Source of the DNA: Vibrio aerogenes | GTDB lineage: Bacteria > Pseudomonadota > Gammaproteobacteria > Enterobacterales > Vibrionaceae | NCBI RefSeq assembly: GCF_024346755.1 | Contig: NZ_AP024861.1 | Span: forward strand, 1,240,001-1,304,000 | Reading direction: 5' to 3' | DNA length: 64,000 nucleotides | Part shown: positions 38,223-48,730 of the stretch, piece after piece | How positions within the stretch are numbered: position 1 is the first letter of the stretch | How the letters are laid out: each line of letters opens with the position of its first letter | Program-made: the position numbers and the translations under genes | The notes under the pieces: generated by a model | Told to the model about the DNA's origin: nothing | Seen by the model: the letters and a program-made list of their open reading frames with translations, nothing else | Databases searched by the model: none

Positions 38223-38632
38223 AGGCCGGATAACGAACGATATTTCTGAAAGCCGGTATTTTTTGTTGTTGTCAGGAGCTGAGATGAAAACCCCGTTAAG
38301 TACATCACTCAGGATGAAAGATGGCTAATGTATGTCCGGTGCCGGGTGAAAATTTTCGCTTTGTTATTCGCCAGCTTACGTTTACGTCGCACTGTGGATG
38401 TGATTCTCCACAGATGTTTTGATTGTACCCTTCTTTTTAGCATAAACAGAATCCTCCTGTGTTCCTTTATCTCAATAAGACAGAAACATTTTTATCTGGG
38501 TTTATTGTTAACATGTTTTATGACCGGAAGATGAATCCGGAATGCCGGACTCATCTCTTATTTATGGCCTTTCAGGGAAGAAATCAAGAGCCAGTTGGTG
38601 ACACTTTTCTGTTATTCTGTCTTTGCCGGATT
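38223..38632. other. Non-coding gap between tadA and mltF
   Basis: About 410 bases separating convergent genes. No supportable frame or RNA. A perfect 8-bp hairpin (CACCGGAA, GTGA, TTCCGGTG) lies just right of it at 38642-38661, inside the last mltF codons. Confidence 0.4.
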
Positions 38633-40378
38633 TTACGGCTTCACCGGAAGTGATTCCGGTGTCTCTGACTCAGGTTGTTTTTTTTCAGTGATCTGTGGCG
38701 CTTGTTGGTTTGACGGAGCTGAATCTGCCCGTGCTTCAGCGCTGATTTTCTGTGTGGTTGCTGATGTGTCTGAGATCGTTTTTTCTGTATCAGAATGCGT
38801 TGTCTCCGGTGACGCTTGTTCAACGATCGTTTCTTTTTTCACACCATCATCCACCTGCTGTTCATCCACAGGACGAGCCTGTACAGGCGATCCGGGAATC
38901 ACCACCAAATCATCCATTTCTGTTTCTGTCCCATTCTCATGCGCTGTGACGCCATTTGAATCCAAATGACCGATGAGGCTCTGGTAGTAACGGCGGATGT
39001 TTTCGACATAGGTCAACGCTTCATTGCCGCGGGCATAGCCGTAGCGTGTCTGGCTGAAATATTTTCTTTTTCTCAGCAGAGGCAGTCTGTCTTTGACATC
39101 TCCCCATGCATCCGGGTCACCGCCCTGAGAGCGTGTCAGGCGCCGGGCATCCATCACGTGTCCGAATCCCATATTATATGAAGCCAGTGCAAACCATATT
39201 TTCTCATGCGCAGGAATCGAATCCGGAATCCGGCTGACGAGTTTTCGCAAATATTTTACGCCCCCTTTAATGGATTGTTCAGCGTTGAGACGGTTCTTAA
39301 TACCGACGGCTTTGGCTGTTGGCAGCGTCAGCATCATCATGCCACGTACTCCCGTTGGAGATTTTGCCTTCGGATTCCAGTGAGATTCCTGATAAGCCAG
39401 TGCAGCGACCAGACGCCAGTCAAACTCTTCCGCGTATTGTTTAAACAGCGGAGACCATTTGGGCAGACGGTCATCAATGGCCCTGAGAAATGCCCGTGTA
39501 TCCACATAATCAAAAGTGCCAACATGACCGATGTATTTTTCTTCCAGTGAAGAAATCAGTCCGGCCTGTTTTTGTTGACCGAAAAATTCGATCATCAGTG
39601 CATACAGACTTTCATCGTCCGAGCGACGGATAAACCATGAAACGGGCTGGTCGTCAGTAATTTCAAATGCGGTGGCCAGTTCAGGATAAATCCGTTGTGC
39701 AAGAGATATTTCGATCGAATCGGCGATGGTAAATGCCAGCGAACCTTCCGAAACCTGTTTTAATAAATCATGAATATCTGAGTTTGTTTCAACCTGATAA
39801 CGCAAATCCGGGTATTTATTCTTCAGATGAATCAGGGTTTGCTCAAAGTGGGAATCTTCGACCACACTCAGCAGGTATTTTTGTGGTTCAGAGGATTGTG
39901 GATCATTCTGCTTGCGGATGATTTGTTTGATATTGCGTGGTTTCCACTGTCCCTGACGATAAACGACCTGCTGGCTGACATAATAATAAACCGGACCTGG
40001 TCTGAATTGACTGATCCGTTCTTTAGTCTGGCTCTGGCCTGCGGCAATGATATCAATTTCACCCCGTTTCAGAGCCGGAAACAGTGATGAAATCCGGTAA
40101 ACGGGCTTCACCTCGAGTTTGACCCCCAGTTCACTGGCAAACTCCCGTACCAGCTCGTAATCGAGTCCCGAAGGGCCGTCTGGACCGATAAAATAGGACA
40201 AACCATTATTGACGGTTCCAACGCGAAGCACGCCTCTTTGTTTGATTTGATCCAATTCACTTTTGGGTTTTGAATCGATCTGACAGCCACTCAACAGGGC
40301 AACACAGGAAAACCACAGAATGAGTAACTGAGTTGTATGGCGGAAAAAACGGGTCATGTACGGCTTGTCTTTTTTCAT
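38633..40378 (-). CDS. mltF: Membrane-bound lytic murein transglycosylase F
   Basis: A 581-residue outer-membrane lipoprotein enzyme that cleaves peptidoglycan. The signal ends in the lipobox LLSGC. Residues 45-270 form an SBP_bac_3-like domain (GTVNNGLSYFIGPDGPSGLDYELV); the SLT domain begins near 300 with AALAYQESHWNP (catalytic Glu) and continues with GVRGMMMLT and SYNMGFGHV. The last 110 or so residues are a Glu/Thr/Ser/Pro-rich tail absent from E. coli MltF. Starts at 40378 or 40357 are both possible. It is divergent from purL. Confidence 0.93.
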   Translation of the reverse strand: MKKDKPYMTRFFRHTTQLLILWFSCVALLSGCQIDSKPKSELDQIKQRGVLRVGTVNNGLSYFIGPDGPSGLDYELVREFASELGVKLEVKPVYRISSLFPALKRGEIDIIAAGQSQTKERISQFRPGPVYYYVSQQVVYRQGQWKPRNIKQIIRKQNDPQSSEPQKYLLSVVEDSHFEQTLIHLKNKYPDLRYQVETNSDIHDLLKQVSEGSLAFTIADSIEISLAQRIYPELATAFEITDDQPVSWFIRRSDDESLYALMIEFFGQQKQAGLISSLEEKYIGHVGTFDYVDTRAFLRAIDDRLPKWSPLFKQYAEEFDWRLVAALAYQESHWNPKAKSPTGVRGMMMLTLPTAKAVGIKNRLNAEQSIKGGVKYLRKLVSRIPDSIPAHEKIWFALASYNMGFGHVMDARRLTRSQGGDPDAWGDVKDRLPLLRKRKYFSQTRYGYARGNEALTYVENIRRYYQSLIGHLDSNGVTAHENGTETEMDDLVVIPGSPVQARPVDEQQVDDGVKKETIVEQASPETTHSDTEKTISDTSATTQKISAEARADSAPSNQQAPQITEKKQPESETPESLPVKP

Positions 40379-40542
40379 GAAATATATCTTTAAGCATTTA
40401 GTCCTTTATATCAGAGCTCCGGTGAATGGCAACTTTTGATTGTCCGAAACTCAGGTTAAACCGGCTGAGTCACAAAATAACCTTGATTTGTGTGCAGACA
40501 ATCCGCAAACGGCGGCCTGAATACGCCAACTGTAAAAAAATG

Positions 40543-40558
40543 GCGCAAACGGTTGCGT
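40543..40558 (+). promoter_or_regulatory. PurR operator upstream of purL
   Basis: GCGCAAACGGTTGCGT matches the PurR consensus ACGCAAACGTTTGCGT at 14 of 16 positions. It lies 144 bases before the purL start, so purine repression is expected. The 40379-40701 gap also holds the mltF promoter. Confidence 0.88.
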
Positions 40559-40701
40559 TGGTTGTTACATCACAGAACTAATTCATTTATAATGCGCTCG
40601 CATCACAGAGGTGAAATTGGTGTAAATTGAGTGAGATTTGATTCAACTTTCTGAATTTATTCCAATTTTATACTCAACCAACTGCAACGAGACTTAAGCA
40701 T

Positions 40702-43700
40702 ATGAGAATTTTCCGCGGTTCCCCGGCACTTTCTGAATTTCGGGTAAATAAGCTTCTTGAACAATGTCGTGAACATGATTTACCTGTCACCGGTATTTAT
40801 GCTGAATTTATGCACTTTGCTGATCTGACGGCTGAACCGGATGCTCAGGATGTTGAAAAGTTAGAAAAACTGTTGACCTATGGTCCGACGATTGAAGAAC
40901 ATCAGCCTGAAGGGCTGCTGCTTCTTGTCACGCCCCGTCCCGGAACAATTTCTCCCTGGTCTTCCAAGTCGACTGATATTGCGCATAACTGTGGACTGAA
41001 CAAAGTGAAGCGTCTTGAACGCGGCACCGCCTATTATGTCGAATCTTCATCTGAGCTGAGCGAGGCCCAGGTGAATCTGGTGAAAGGATTGATTCATGAC
41101 CGGATGATGGAAATAGTCTGTTTCGAGATGAATCAGGCCGCTTCACTGTTTACTGTCGCCGATCCTGCACCGATGACACCGGTCGATATTCTGGGCGGTG
41201 GCCGTCAGGCGCTGGAAGCTGCAAATACAGCACTGGGGCTGGCTTTGGCAGAAGATGAGATAGATTATCTGGTTGAGAGTTTTACCCGCCTGGGCCGGAA
41301 TCCGAATGATATCGAACTGATGATGTTTGCACAGGCAAACTCGGAGCACTGCCGTCATAAAATATTCAATGCGGACTGGACAATCGACGGTGTTCGTCAG
41401 GATAAATCATTGTTTAAGATGATTAAAAATACCTTTGAAACCACCCCTGATTATGTCCTGTCAGCTTACAAAGATAATGCGGCTGTCATGACAGGCTCTC
41501 CGGCGGGTCGTTTCTTCCCTGACGCGACAGATAAGCAATATCGCTATCATGTCGAAGATGCCCATATTCTGATGAAAGTGGAAACACACAATCACCCAAC
41601 CGCGATTTCTCCGTGGCCGGGGGCATCAACCGGAAGCGGTGGTGAAATCCGTGATGAAGGTGCTACGGGGATTGGGGGAAAACCCAAAGCCGGGCTGGTT
41701 GGTTTTACCGTATCGAACCTGCGCATTCCTCATTTTGAACAGCCATGGGAAACCGACTTTGGTAAACCGGGCCGGATTGTCAATGCGCTGGATATTATGC
41801 TGGAAGGCCCGTTAGGCGGCGCAGCATTTAACAATGAATTCGGTCGTCCGAATCTGCTGGGTTATTTCCGGACTTATGAAGAGAAAGTTCATTCTCATGC
41901 CGGTGAAGAGGTGCGTGGTTATCACAAGCCGATCATGATTGCCGGGGGAATGGGAAATATCCGGGAAGAGCATATCCAGAAAGGCGAGATTCCTGTGGGT
42001 GCCAAACTGATCGTGCTGGGTGGTCCGGCGATGAATATCGGTTTGGGCGGTGGTGCGGCATCTTCTATGGCTTCCGGACAATCTGCAGAAGATTTGGACT
42101 TCGCATCTGTACAGCGTGAGAACCCTGAAATGGAACGTCGTTGTCAGGAAGTGATTGACCGCTGCTGGCAGCTCGGTGAAGACAATCCGATTGCGTTTAT
42201 TCACGATGTCGGTGCGGGTGGTATTTCGAATGCCTTGCCTGAACTGGTAAACGATGGAGACCGCGGTGGTCGTTTTCAGCTGCGTGATGTTCCCAATGAT
42301 GAGCCGGGCATGAGTCCGCTTGAAATCTGGTGTAATGAATCGCAGGAGCGTTACGTTCTGGCCGTTGCTGAGGAAAATATGGCAACGTTTGATGCCATCT
42401 GTCAGCGTGAGCGGGCGCCTTATGCGGTTGTTGGTGAAGCAACGCAGGAACATCACCTGACGCTGGATGACTCGCATTTTGACAATACGCCAATTGATAT
42501 GCCAATGGATATTCTGCTCGGTAAGCCGCCGAAAATGCACCGGGACGCAACCACGCTGAAAGTGAATGGCGTTGAACTTGATCGCCGTGGCATTGAATTG
42601 AATGAAGCAGTTGACCGCGTGCTGCGTTTGCCAGCGGTTGCAGAAAAAACATTCTTGATCACCATTGGTGACCGGACGGTGACGGGACTGGTTGCCCGTG
42701 ACCAGATGGTTGGTCCCTGGCAGGTGCCGGTGGCAAACTGTGCTGTGACCGCTGCCAGTTTTGATACCTATCACGGTGAAGCGATGTCAATGGGTGAAAG
42801 AACACCTGTCGCATTGCTTGATTTTGCTGCTTCTGCCCGGTTAGCGGTGGCAGAATCGATTACCAATATTGCAGCCACGGATATCGGTGATCTGAAACGG
42901 ATTAAGCTATCGGCAAACTGGATGTCACCGGCAGGTCATCCGGGTGAAGATGCGGGTTTGTATGAAGCAGTGAAAGCTGTGGGCGAAGAACTATGTCCGG
43001 CACTTGGCCTGACAATTCCTGTGGGTAAAGACTCCATGTCGATGAAGACCCGTTGGGACGATCAGGGCGAACAAAAAGAAGTGACTTCACCATTGTCACT
43101 GGTGATTACGGCATTTGCGCGTGTTGATGATATCCGCAAAACAGTGACACCTCAGCTCCGGACAGATATGGGTGAAACCAGCCTGATTGTCATTGACCTT
43201 GGTCAGGGGCAGAATCGTCTTGGTGCGACGGCGCTGGCACAGGTTTATAAACAATTAGGTGATAAACCGGCCGATGTAGACAGTGCTGAACAGCTGAAAG
43301 GTTTCTTTAATGCAATCCAGATGCTGGTGCGTGAGGATCGTTTGGTTGCCTATCATGATAAAGGCGATGGCGGCTTGTTTGTCACGCTGGCTGAAATGGC
43401 ATTTGCCGGACATTGTGGTTTGGATGTTGATATTGCCGCTTTGGGTGAAGATTCACTGGCTGCGTTATTTAATGAAGAGCTGGGTGCAGTGATTCAGGTT
43501 CGCGATGAGGACATGGATTCGGTACTCGTTGCACTGGCTGCCAATGGTCTGGGGGATTGCGCACATGTGATCGGGCAGGTGGAAGCTTCAGACCAACTGG
43601 TCATTCGTCAGGGTGAAACGACGTTGTTGTCGCGGTCACGAACTGAATTACGGACGATCTGGGCTGAAACAACCTATCAGATGCAGGCACTGAGAGATAA

Positions 43701-44595
43701 TCCTGAATGTGCCGGACAGGAATTTGAAGCGAAGAAAAATGATGCCGATCCGGGACTGAATGTCAGCCTGAGTTTTGATGTTCACGAAGATATTGCAGCG
43801 CCTTACATTGCCAAAGGCGCTCAACCGCAGGTTGCTGTATTGCGCGAACAGGGTGTGAACTCGCATGTTGAAATGGCTGCCGCTTTTGATCGGGCTGGAT
43901 TTGACGCCGTTGACGTGCATATGAGTGATATCTTATCCGGCCGGACTGTGCTGGATGGTTTCGATGGTTTGGTTGCCTGTGGCGGATTCTCATACGGGGA
44001 TGTACTGGGAGCGGGTGAAGGCTGGGCCAAATCTATTCTGTTTAATGAAGAGGCCAGAGCGCAGTTTGCCGCTTTCTTCCAGCGGCAGAGCACATTTTCT
44101 CTCGGGGTTTGTAACGGCTGTCAGATGTTATCAAATCTGAAAGAGATGATACCGGGCGCTGATTTGTGGCCACGTTTTGTGCGAAACGAATCAGAGCGTT
44201 TTGAAGCGCGTTTCAGTCTGGTTGAAGTTCAGCCGTCTGATTCCGTCTTCTTCAGCGGAATGGCTGGCTCCCGTATGCCGATTGCTGTTTCTCATGGAGA
44301 AGGCCGGGTGGAAGTCAGAGATACAGCGCATTTAGATGCGATTGAACAATCAGGAATTGTAGCGGTGCGTTATGTTGATAATCTTGGCAAGCCGACACAA
44401 CAATATCCGAATAACCCGAATGGCTCACCAAATGCGGTGACAGGTCTGACGACGACAGATGGCAGAGTGACGATTATGATGCCTCACCCGGAACGTGTTT
44501 TCCGTACGGTCGCTAACTCGTGGCATCCGGATGACTGGGGTGAAAATAGTGGCTGGATGCGAATGTTCCGTAATGCCCGCAAGCACATTGGTTAA
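40702..44595 (+). CDS. purL: Phosphoribosylformylglycinamidine synthase (FGAM synthase)
   Basis: A 1297-residue single-chain enzyme of purine synthesis that converts FGAR, glutamine and ATP to FGAM. It has the N-terminal PurS-like part, two AIRS-related ATP domains (for example [33 protein letters not shown] near 290-325), and a C-terminal class I glutamine amidotransferase with the nucleophile in [12 protein letters not shown] (about 1135) and HPERVFR at the end. Length is normal. It is alone, controlled by the PurR box. Confidence 0.98.
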   Translation: MRIFRGSPALSEFRVNKLLEQCREHDLPVTGIYAEFMHFADLTAEPDAQDVEKLEKLLTYGPTIEEHQPEGLLLLVTPRPGTISPWSSKSTDIAHNCGLNKVKRLERGTAYYVESSSELSEAQVNLVKGLIHDRMMEIVCFEMNQAASLFTVADPAPMTPVDILGGGRQALEAANTALGLALAEDEIDYLVESFTRLGRNPNDIELMMFAQANSEHCRHKIFNADWTIDGVRQDKSLFKMIKNTFETTPDYVLSAYKDNAAVMTGSPAGRFFPDATDKQYRYHVEDAHILMKVETHNHPTAISPWPGASTGSGGEIRDEGATGIGGKPKAGLVGFTVSNLRIPHFEQPWETDFGKPGRIVNALDIMLEGPLGGAAFNNEFGRPNLLGYFRTYEEKVHSHAGEEVRGYHKPIMIAGGMGNIREEHIQKGEIPVGAKLIVLGGPAMNIGLGGGAASSMASGQSAEDLDFASVQRENPEMERRCQEVIDRCWQLGEDNPIAFIHDVGAGGISNALPELVNDGDRGGRFQLRDVPNDEPGMSPLEIWCNESQERYVLAVAEENMATFDAICQRERAPYAVVGEATQEHHLTLDDSHFDNTPIDMPMDILLGKPPKMHRDATTLKVNGVELDRRGIELNEAVDRVLRLPAVAEKTFLITIGDRTVTGLVARDQMVGPWQVPVANCAVTAASFDTYHGEAMSMGERTPVALLDFAASARLAVAESITNIAATDIGDLKRIKLSANWMSPAGHPGEDAGLYEAVKAVGEELCPALGLTIPVGKDSMSMKTRWDDQGEQKEVTSPLSLVITAFARVDDIRKTVTPQLRTDMGETSLIVIDLGQGQNRLGATALAQVYKQLGDKPADVDSAEQLKGFFNAIQMLVREDRLVAYHDKGDGGLFVTLAEMAFAGHCGLDVDIAALGEDSLAALFNEELGAVIQVRDEDMDSVLVALAANGLGDCAHVIGQVEASDQLVIRQGETTLLSRSRTELRTIWAETTYQMQALRDNPECAGQEFEAKKNDADPGLNVSLSFDVHEDIAAPYIAKGAQPQVAVLREQGVNSHVEMAAAFDRAGFDAVDVHMSDILSGRTVLDGFDGLVACGGFSYGDVLGAGEGWAKSILFNEEARAQFAAFFQRQSTFSLGVCNGCQMLSNLKEMIPGADLWPRFVRNESERFEARFSLVEVQPSDSVFFSGMAGSRMPIAVSHGEGRVEVRDTAHLDAIEQSGIVAVRYVDNLGKPTQQYPNNPNGSPNAVTGLTTTDGRVTIMMPHPERVFRTVANSWHPDDWGENSGWMRMFRNARKHIG

Positions 44596-44629
44596 TCCGA
44601 ACGGTTGATTCATCTCTGTGACATCGGCA

Positions 44630-44661
44630 AATCCCCCGCCACAGAAGGTGGGGGATTTTTT
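44630..44661 (+). terminator. Rho-independent terminator of purL
   Basis: AATCCCCCGCC, loop ACAGAA, GGTGGGGGATT, then a T-run. A strong 11-bp stem (with one G-T pair) 35 bases after the purL stop. Confidence 0.95.
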
Positions 44662-44876
44662 GTGTCCCTTCTTTTTTTGAAACGTCTTTTTGAAAATTTT
44701 GACAGAAAGAATTGTAGCCGGTATATTTATATGCAATTTATTGATTATTTGTTAATCAAGTTGAATATCTGATATCTGTTCGCTGCAACATACACCTGAT
44801 TTATACCTGAGTTTCATTTTTCTTCTGGTTGTTGAGGGAGCAGATCTCTTCTCTCCGAAACAAAGGTTATTCTTCC

Positions 44877-46988
44877 ATGTATAAAACAAAAGCGTTTGTA
44901 TTTCTTCCCGGACTGCTGGCTGCTTCGGTTCTTTTGGCTGTCAGCCCTTATTCCGTAGCAGCTGAATCATACTTTGGTGTTTCACCTGATGGGACAACAA
45001 TGGGTGATATCACGCCGCAGGTGCCGGTTCTGGCATATGATGACCAGCATGTTGTGCTGAGCTGGCACAAACCGGCTGATTATGAAAAGATTGTCGATTA
45101 TAAAGTATATAAGAATGGCAAGATGATTGGCTTAGCCAGTCAGAACAATCAGGATCATTCGCCTGCCGTTGAGTATATCAATGCCTTTTTCAAAGCAGAC
45201 AAAGAGAAGTTTCATCAACGACCGGTCTATCTGAACTTTAAAGTGGAAAACCTGACGCCGGAGACGCGCTATCAGTTCCGTATTCGTGCGGTTTATGCGG
45301 ATGGTTCTGAATCTTCATTCAGTAAAGCTCTGAGTTTTACGACAGCCCCGGCTTTTGGTAAGGTCGTTAACGTCATGGATTATGGTGCGGTGGGTGATGG
45401 TTCAACTGTCAATACACAAGCGATTCAGAAAGCCATTGATGACTGCGCTCAGGGCTCTGCCAGTGCTTACGGTTGTAAAGTGGTGATTCCTGCTTCCGGC
45501 GCCAATAACAGTCATCCGGTTTTTGTTTCCGGTGCACTTTTCCTCAAAAGTAATATGACGCTGGAAATTCAGGACGGGGCGACCTTAAAAGGTTCAGCCC
45601 GTGCCGAAGATTATCCGTTGAGTCAGGGATATCAGTTATACAGCTACCGGACCAACCCAACGGATTCGCGTCGTCCGCCTTCTTTACTCAATACGTTAAC
45701 CAAAGATCACCGCAATGGTTCTGTGAATGAGCAGAAAGGATATGATGCCCGCAGACATCAGTTTGAAAATATCCGGATAACCGGTGGTGGTGTTTTGGAC
45801 GGCAATGGCTGGCAGCATTCCGCGAAAGGAACGGCTGATGAAGCAGGCAATACGTTGACTTATTATCAGGAGGGCAGCCGTAAGAAAGTCTTTTCCTACG
45901 GCATTCTGGCAGATAACCAGATGCTTTCTGCATGGCATGAGCGTGATTCTGGCTGGAAAACCAGAAAAGATCTCTACAAGCTGGTGGAAAAATCTTATGG
46001 TGGCTTTAACGGCCAGACCAGTAAAGATTTATATGCAAACCGCCGCTCTAGTCTGGCAACACTCCGCGGAGTCACCCGTGTTTATGTGGGTGATCTGAAA
46101 ATTCTGAATCCTGCTTACCACACGATTATGTTCCTGGAGAGCGAGGATATTACATTCGCCTATAATCACGTTGAAACCTATGACATCAACAATGCCGATG
46201 GGGTTGAGTTTGGCAATAGTGCCAATGCGTTCGTCTTCAGTAACTTTATGAATACCGGGGATGATGTGGTGAACTTTGCCGCAGGTCAGGGGGCTGATTA
46301 TGAGGAAGGTTATTCAGACGCCAAACCGGTCGAGAAAATCTGGATATATAATAACTATCTGCGTGAAGGCCATGGTGCGATTGCGATTGGCAGCCATACC
46401 GGTGCATGGATTCAGGACTTGCTGGCTGAAGATAATGTTCTGTTCCTGACCAATTATGGGCTGAGAATGAAAAGCACCACCGCGACGGGTGGTGGCGCAC
46501 GCCGGATTGTTTTCCGGGATAATGCCATGAAAGATATTGGCACACACAACCACTACACAATGAATGGGGTGAGTATAAAAAATCATGGTCAGATTGGTAG
46601 TCCGTTCGTCATGACACTGAAGTATGCCATGGGGGATAATGTATTTAAGGACGCCCGTCAGCCTGCGCAGTTCAAACATATCCGGATTAGCAATAATACG
46701 CTGGATAATGTGTCTGCAAAAAGTGGTGCGCCTTTGATTCTGGTGGACGGATTCGATGGTTCAAAGCAGGATGCGGCTTATCCCGGGAGTTTTCATGAAG
46801 ACGTGATAGTTTCAAATCTCAAAGCGAAACATGTGGTCGCGACTCAAATTGATCATCTCAGGGATGCAACATTTAAAGATGTGACCGTGACCGACTGGGA
46901 TAGTAAGCATAAATATCTGTGGAATATCAGTCATTCTCAGAATCTTCATTTTAAAAACGTCAAGCCAACCCATAAAGATGTCGAGTAA
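44877..46988 (+). CDS. Secreted glycoside hydrolase family 28 pectinase (exo-polygalacturonase-like)
   Basis: A 703-residue exported protein. The signal peptide ends near SVAA (about residue 31). An Fn3-like domain spans about 45-160. The right-handed beta-helix follows from VVNVMDYGAVGDG, with GH28 catalytic blocks: NNADGVEF, NTGDDVVNF (paired Asp), GHGAIAIGS and LRMKS. It should hydrolyse polygalacturonate or oligogalacturonides in the periplasm or medium, suggesting use of plant or algal pectin. The ATG at 44877 starts the signal peptide; the frame extends 16 codons upstream. No other pectin genes are adjacent. Confidence 0.92.
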   Translation: MYKTKAFVFLPGLLAASVLLAVSPYSVAAESYFGVSPDGTTMGDITPQVPVLAYDDQHVVLSWHKPADYEKIVDYKVYKNGKMIGLASQNNQDHSPAVEYINAFFKADKEKFHQRPVYLNFKVENLTPETRYQFRIRAVYADGSESSFSKALSFTTAPAFGKVVNVMDYGAVGDGSTVNTQAIQKAIDDCAQGSASAYGCKVVIPASGANNSHPVFVSGALFLKSNMTLEIQDGATLKGSARAEDYPLSQGYQLYSYRTNPTDSRRPPSLLNTLTKDHRNGSVNEQKGYDARRHQFENIRITGGGVLDGNGWQHSAKGTADEAGNTLTYYQEGSRKKVFSYGILADNQMLSAWHERDSGWKTRKDLYKLVEKSYGGFNGQTSKDLYANRRSSLATLRGVTRVYVGDLKILNPAYHTIMFLESEDITFAYNHVETYDINNADGVEFGNSANAFVFSNFMNTGDDVVNFAAGQGADYEEGYSDAKPVEKIWIYNNYLREGHGAIAIGSHTGAWIQDLLAEDNVLFLTNYGLRMKSTTATGGGARRIVFRDNAMKDIGTHNHYTMNGVSIKNHGQIGSPFVMTLKYAMGDNVFKDARQPAQFKHIRISNNTLDNVSAKSGAPLILVDGFDGSKQDAAYPGSFHEDVIVSNLKAKHVVATQIDHLRDATFKDVTVTDWDSKHKYLWNISHSQNLHFKNVKPTHKDVE

Positions 46989-46998
46989 CTGACAGGTT

Positions 46999-47040
46999 CA
47001 GAAAAGCTGCTGAATATTCAACAGCTTTTCTGTTTTATTT
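46999..47040 (+). terminator. Terminator after the pectinase gene
   Basis: CAGAAAAGCTG pairs with CAGCTTTTCTG around a 12-base loop and runs into TTTTATTTTT. Confidence 0.9.
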
Positions 47041-47104
47041 TTACATTATCCGTATGCATATTCACCAGGTTCAACATTACCAGAGTCAACAGACCCTGCA
47101 GGCG

Positions 47105-47296
47105 TTAGCGGAATTGCCCTGCTTCAGGTAAAAAATCAAATCCGGCAGAAGCAAGACGTGCGATGAGTGCTTCTTTATCGACTTCGTAGAAAGCGGCCAG
47201 CTGGTCAAGATCACCATTAAAATCGTCACGTAACTTTGTATTCACCAGGCTGAACAGCAGCACCGGATCCATCGTCGCGAATTTGGTCAGGTTCAT
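47105..47296 (-). CDS. DUF4250 family small protein
   Basis: A 63-residue protein with MDPVLLFSLVNTKLRDDFNGDLDQLAAFYEVD, the DUF4250 pattern. A helical fold is expected; the function is unknown. Its start overlaps the yaeP stop by one base, so the two are cotranscribed. Confidence 0.85.
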   Translation of the reverse strand: MNLTKFATMDPVLLFSLVNTKLRDDFNGDLDQLAAFYEVDKEALIARLASAGFDFLPEAGQFR

Positions 47297-47502
47297 TATT
47301 TATCCTCATGATCTGAGATGAGCAGGTTAGCGGCAGCAAATGCGGCTTTTTCTTTCACACTTTCAGGCAGTGCGTCATCGGAAGCGATATCGTTCAGCGT
47401 GCGGACAGCACAGCTGATTGCCTGAGGAACATAAGCCTGATCACCACTACCAATTTGTGCGTACAACCCTTTAATCAGGTCACAACATTCGTAAACTTTC
47501 AT
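47296..47502 (-). CDS. yaeP: YaeP family protein (UPF0253)
   Basis: A 68-residue protein resembling E. coli YaeP along its length: [23 protein letters not shown], then [13 protein letters not shown]. The function is unknown. Good ribosome site absent or weak, but length and overlap with the DUF4250 gene agree with the usual arrangement. Confidence 0.88.
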   Translation of the reverse strand: MKVYECCDLIKGLYAQIGSGDQAYVPQAISCAVRTLNDIASDDALPESVKEKAAFAAANLLISDHEDK

Positions 47503-47687
47503 TGCTCATACCTTTGAAATGATAACTGCTCTCAATAGTACATGCCCGGACAGGTAAACTCAAAAGTTCAGCGCAGCACAGTTGTGAAAGCACAAATTAT
47601 TTTGCGGATGACATTTCCGCCGGACATGATATTTTATTATTTTGGTTGCATAAAAGAACAACCTTGAGCCGGATAAAAGGAATCATC

Positions 47688-48626
47688 ATGGCAGCGAGAG
47701 GAATAAAAAAGATCGGTTATGATTGTGTATGTGCTTACATCCTGTTTTTTTTATTCGCCTGTACATCCGTTTCGCCTGAATCACACCGGTCTGACAAGGT
47801 CACGCTCAATCCCTCTGAAAACCATCAGGTGTCTTATCAGGTGTCTCATCAGGTATCGTTAAGCAGTCAGGATAGGCAGCTGGCAGCGAATAAGCGTCTG
47901 GTGTATGACATGTGGCGGACACTGGTGGATGCGCATGATGCCCGGACGGCAAGACAGTACCTGAACCGGGATTTTATCCAGCATAATCCGGTCATTGACA
48001 CAGGGCGCAGAGCCACACTGTCTTTTTTTTCGGCTTTAGGCCAGCCCCGGCCCGTATTACCCAGAGTGAAAGCAGAGCTGATTGCCATTGTTGCTGAAAA
48101 AGATTTAGTTGCATTGGTGCAGGCAGACCGGCAGCTATATCCACACCCATATACGACCACCTGGTTTGATTTATACCGGATAAAAAATAACCGGATTGTT
48201 GAGCATTGGGACCATGGAAAATTGCCTATGGGGATGATGCCGGCAGCTTATACTCCGGTGAAAGAAAATTTGGAACCTGAAAAAGTTTTAGAGAGTGAAG
48301 ACCGGCAGCTGGCTGCCAATAAGCAGCGGATCTTTGCACAGTGGGGTCACGGGAATAATCCGGCATACTTTGCGAAAAACTGCATCCGCCACACGCCGGT
48401 ACCGTTGCATCATACTGCTGTGTCGGAGACAACATTCAGACCATTCGTCAACATGATTGCGGAAGGCAATTTGGTGGTGATGGCGACAAAAGCCACTTAT
48501 GAAGACGGGAAAGATAACCCTTACACCACAACCTGGTTTGAAATGTTTCGTCTCTCTGAAGGGAAGGTGACCGAATATTGGAATACAGCCAGACTGCCGG
48601 TGTTGCCGGTAGCGAACAGGCCCTGA
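47688..48626 (+). CDS. Lipoprotein with two tandem SnoaL/NTF2-like domains
   Basis: A 312-residue exported protein. The N-terminal hydrophobic segment ends in LFACTSV, a lipobox-like site. Two copies of a SnoaL-like alpha+beta domain follow (about residues 62-190 and 205-310). Both start DRQLAANK, contain H-x-P motifs, and share NPYTTTWF or HPYTTTWF, F(D/E)(L/M)(Y/F)R, and EHWD or EYWN near the end: an internal duplication. Related single-domain proteins include small epimerases and cyclases. The substrate is unknown. AAAAGGA upstream supports the ATG at 47688 over the TTG at 47646. Confidence 0.75.
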   Translation: MAARGIKKIGYDCVCAYILFFLFACTSVSPESHRSDKVTLNPSENHQVSYQVSHQVSLSSQDRQLAANKRLVYDMWRTLVDAHDARTARQYLNRDFIQHNPVIDTGRRATLSFFSALGQPRPVLPRVKAELIAIVAEKDLVALVQADRQLYPHPYTTTWFDLYRIKNNRIVEHWDHGKLPMGMMPAAYTPVKENLEPEKVLESEDRQLAANKQRIFAQWGHGNNPAYFAKNCIRHTPVPLHHTAVSETTFRPFVNMIAEGNLVVMATKATYEDGKDNPYTTTWFEMFRLSEGKVTEYWNTARLPVLPVANRP

Positions 48627-48672
48627 TTCCGTGAGCAGTATAGCGAATTCACGCTGAAAGCCGAACGCATAC

Positions 48673-48701
48673 AAAAAAGGGGATGGTGATTACCATCCCC
48701 T
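48673..48701 (-). terminator. Terminator of proS
   Basis: On the minus strand GGGGATGGT, loop, ACCATCCCC, then TTTTTTG. It closes the leftward proS transcript and faces the end of the lipoprotein gene. Confidence 0.93.
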
Positions 48702-48730
48702 GAGCATTGAGCTGCAAACAGAAATACCGG

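Noticed and set aside
41812..42774. 320-codon ORF antisense to purL
   Set aside because: It lies fully inside purL on the other strand, its product is rich in His, Arg and Thr, and it matches no family. It is a shadow of purL codon usage.
44596..44876. KdgR operator before the pectinase gene
   Set aside because: A GTTTCATTTTT-like half-site is present near 44811, but no convincing palindromic partner, so I do not call it.
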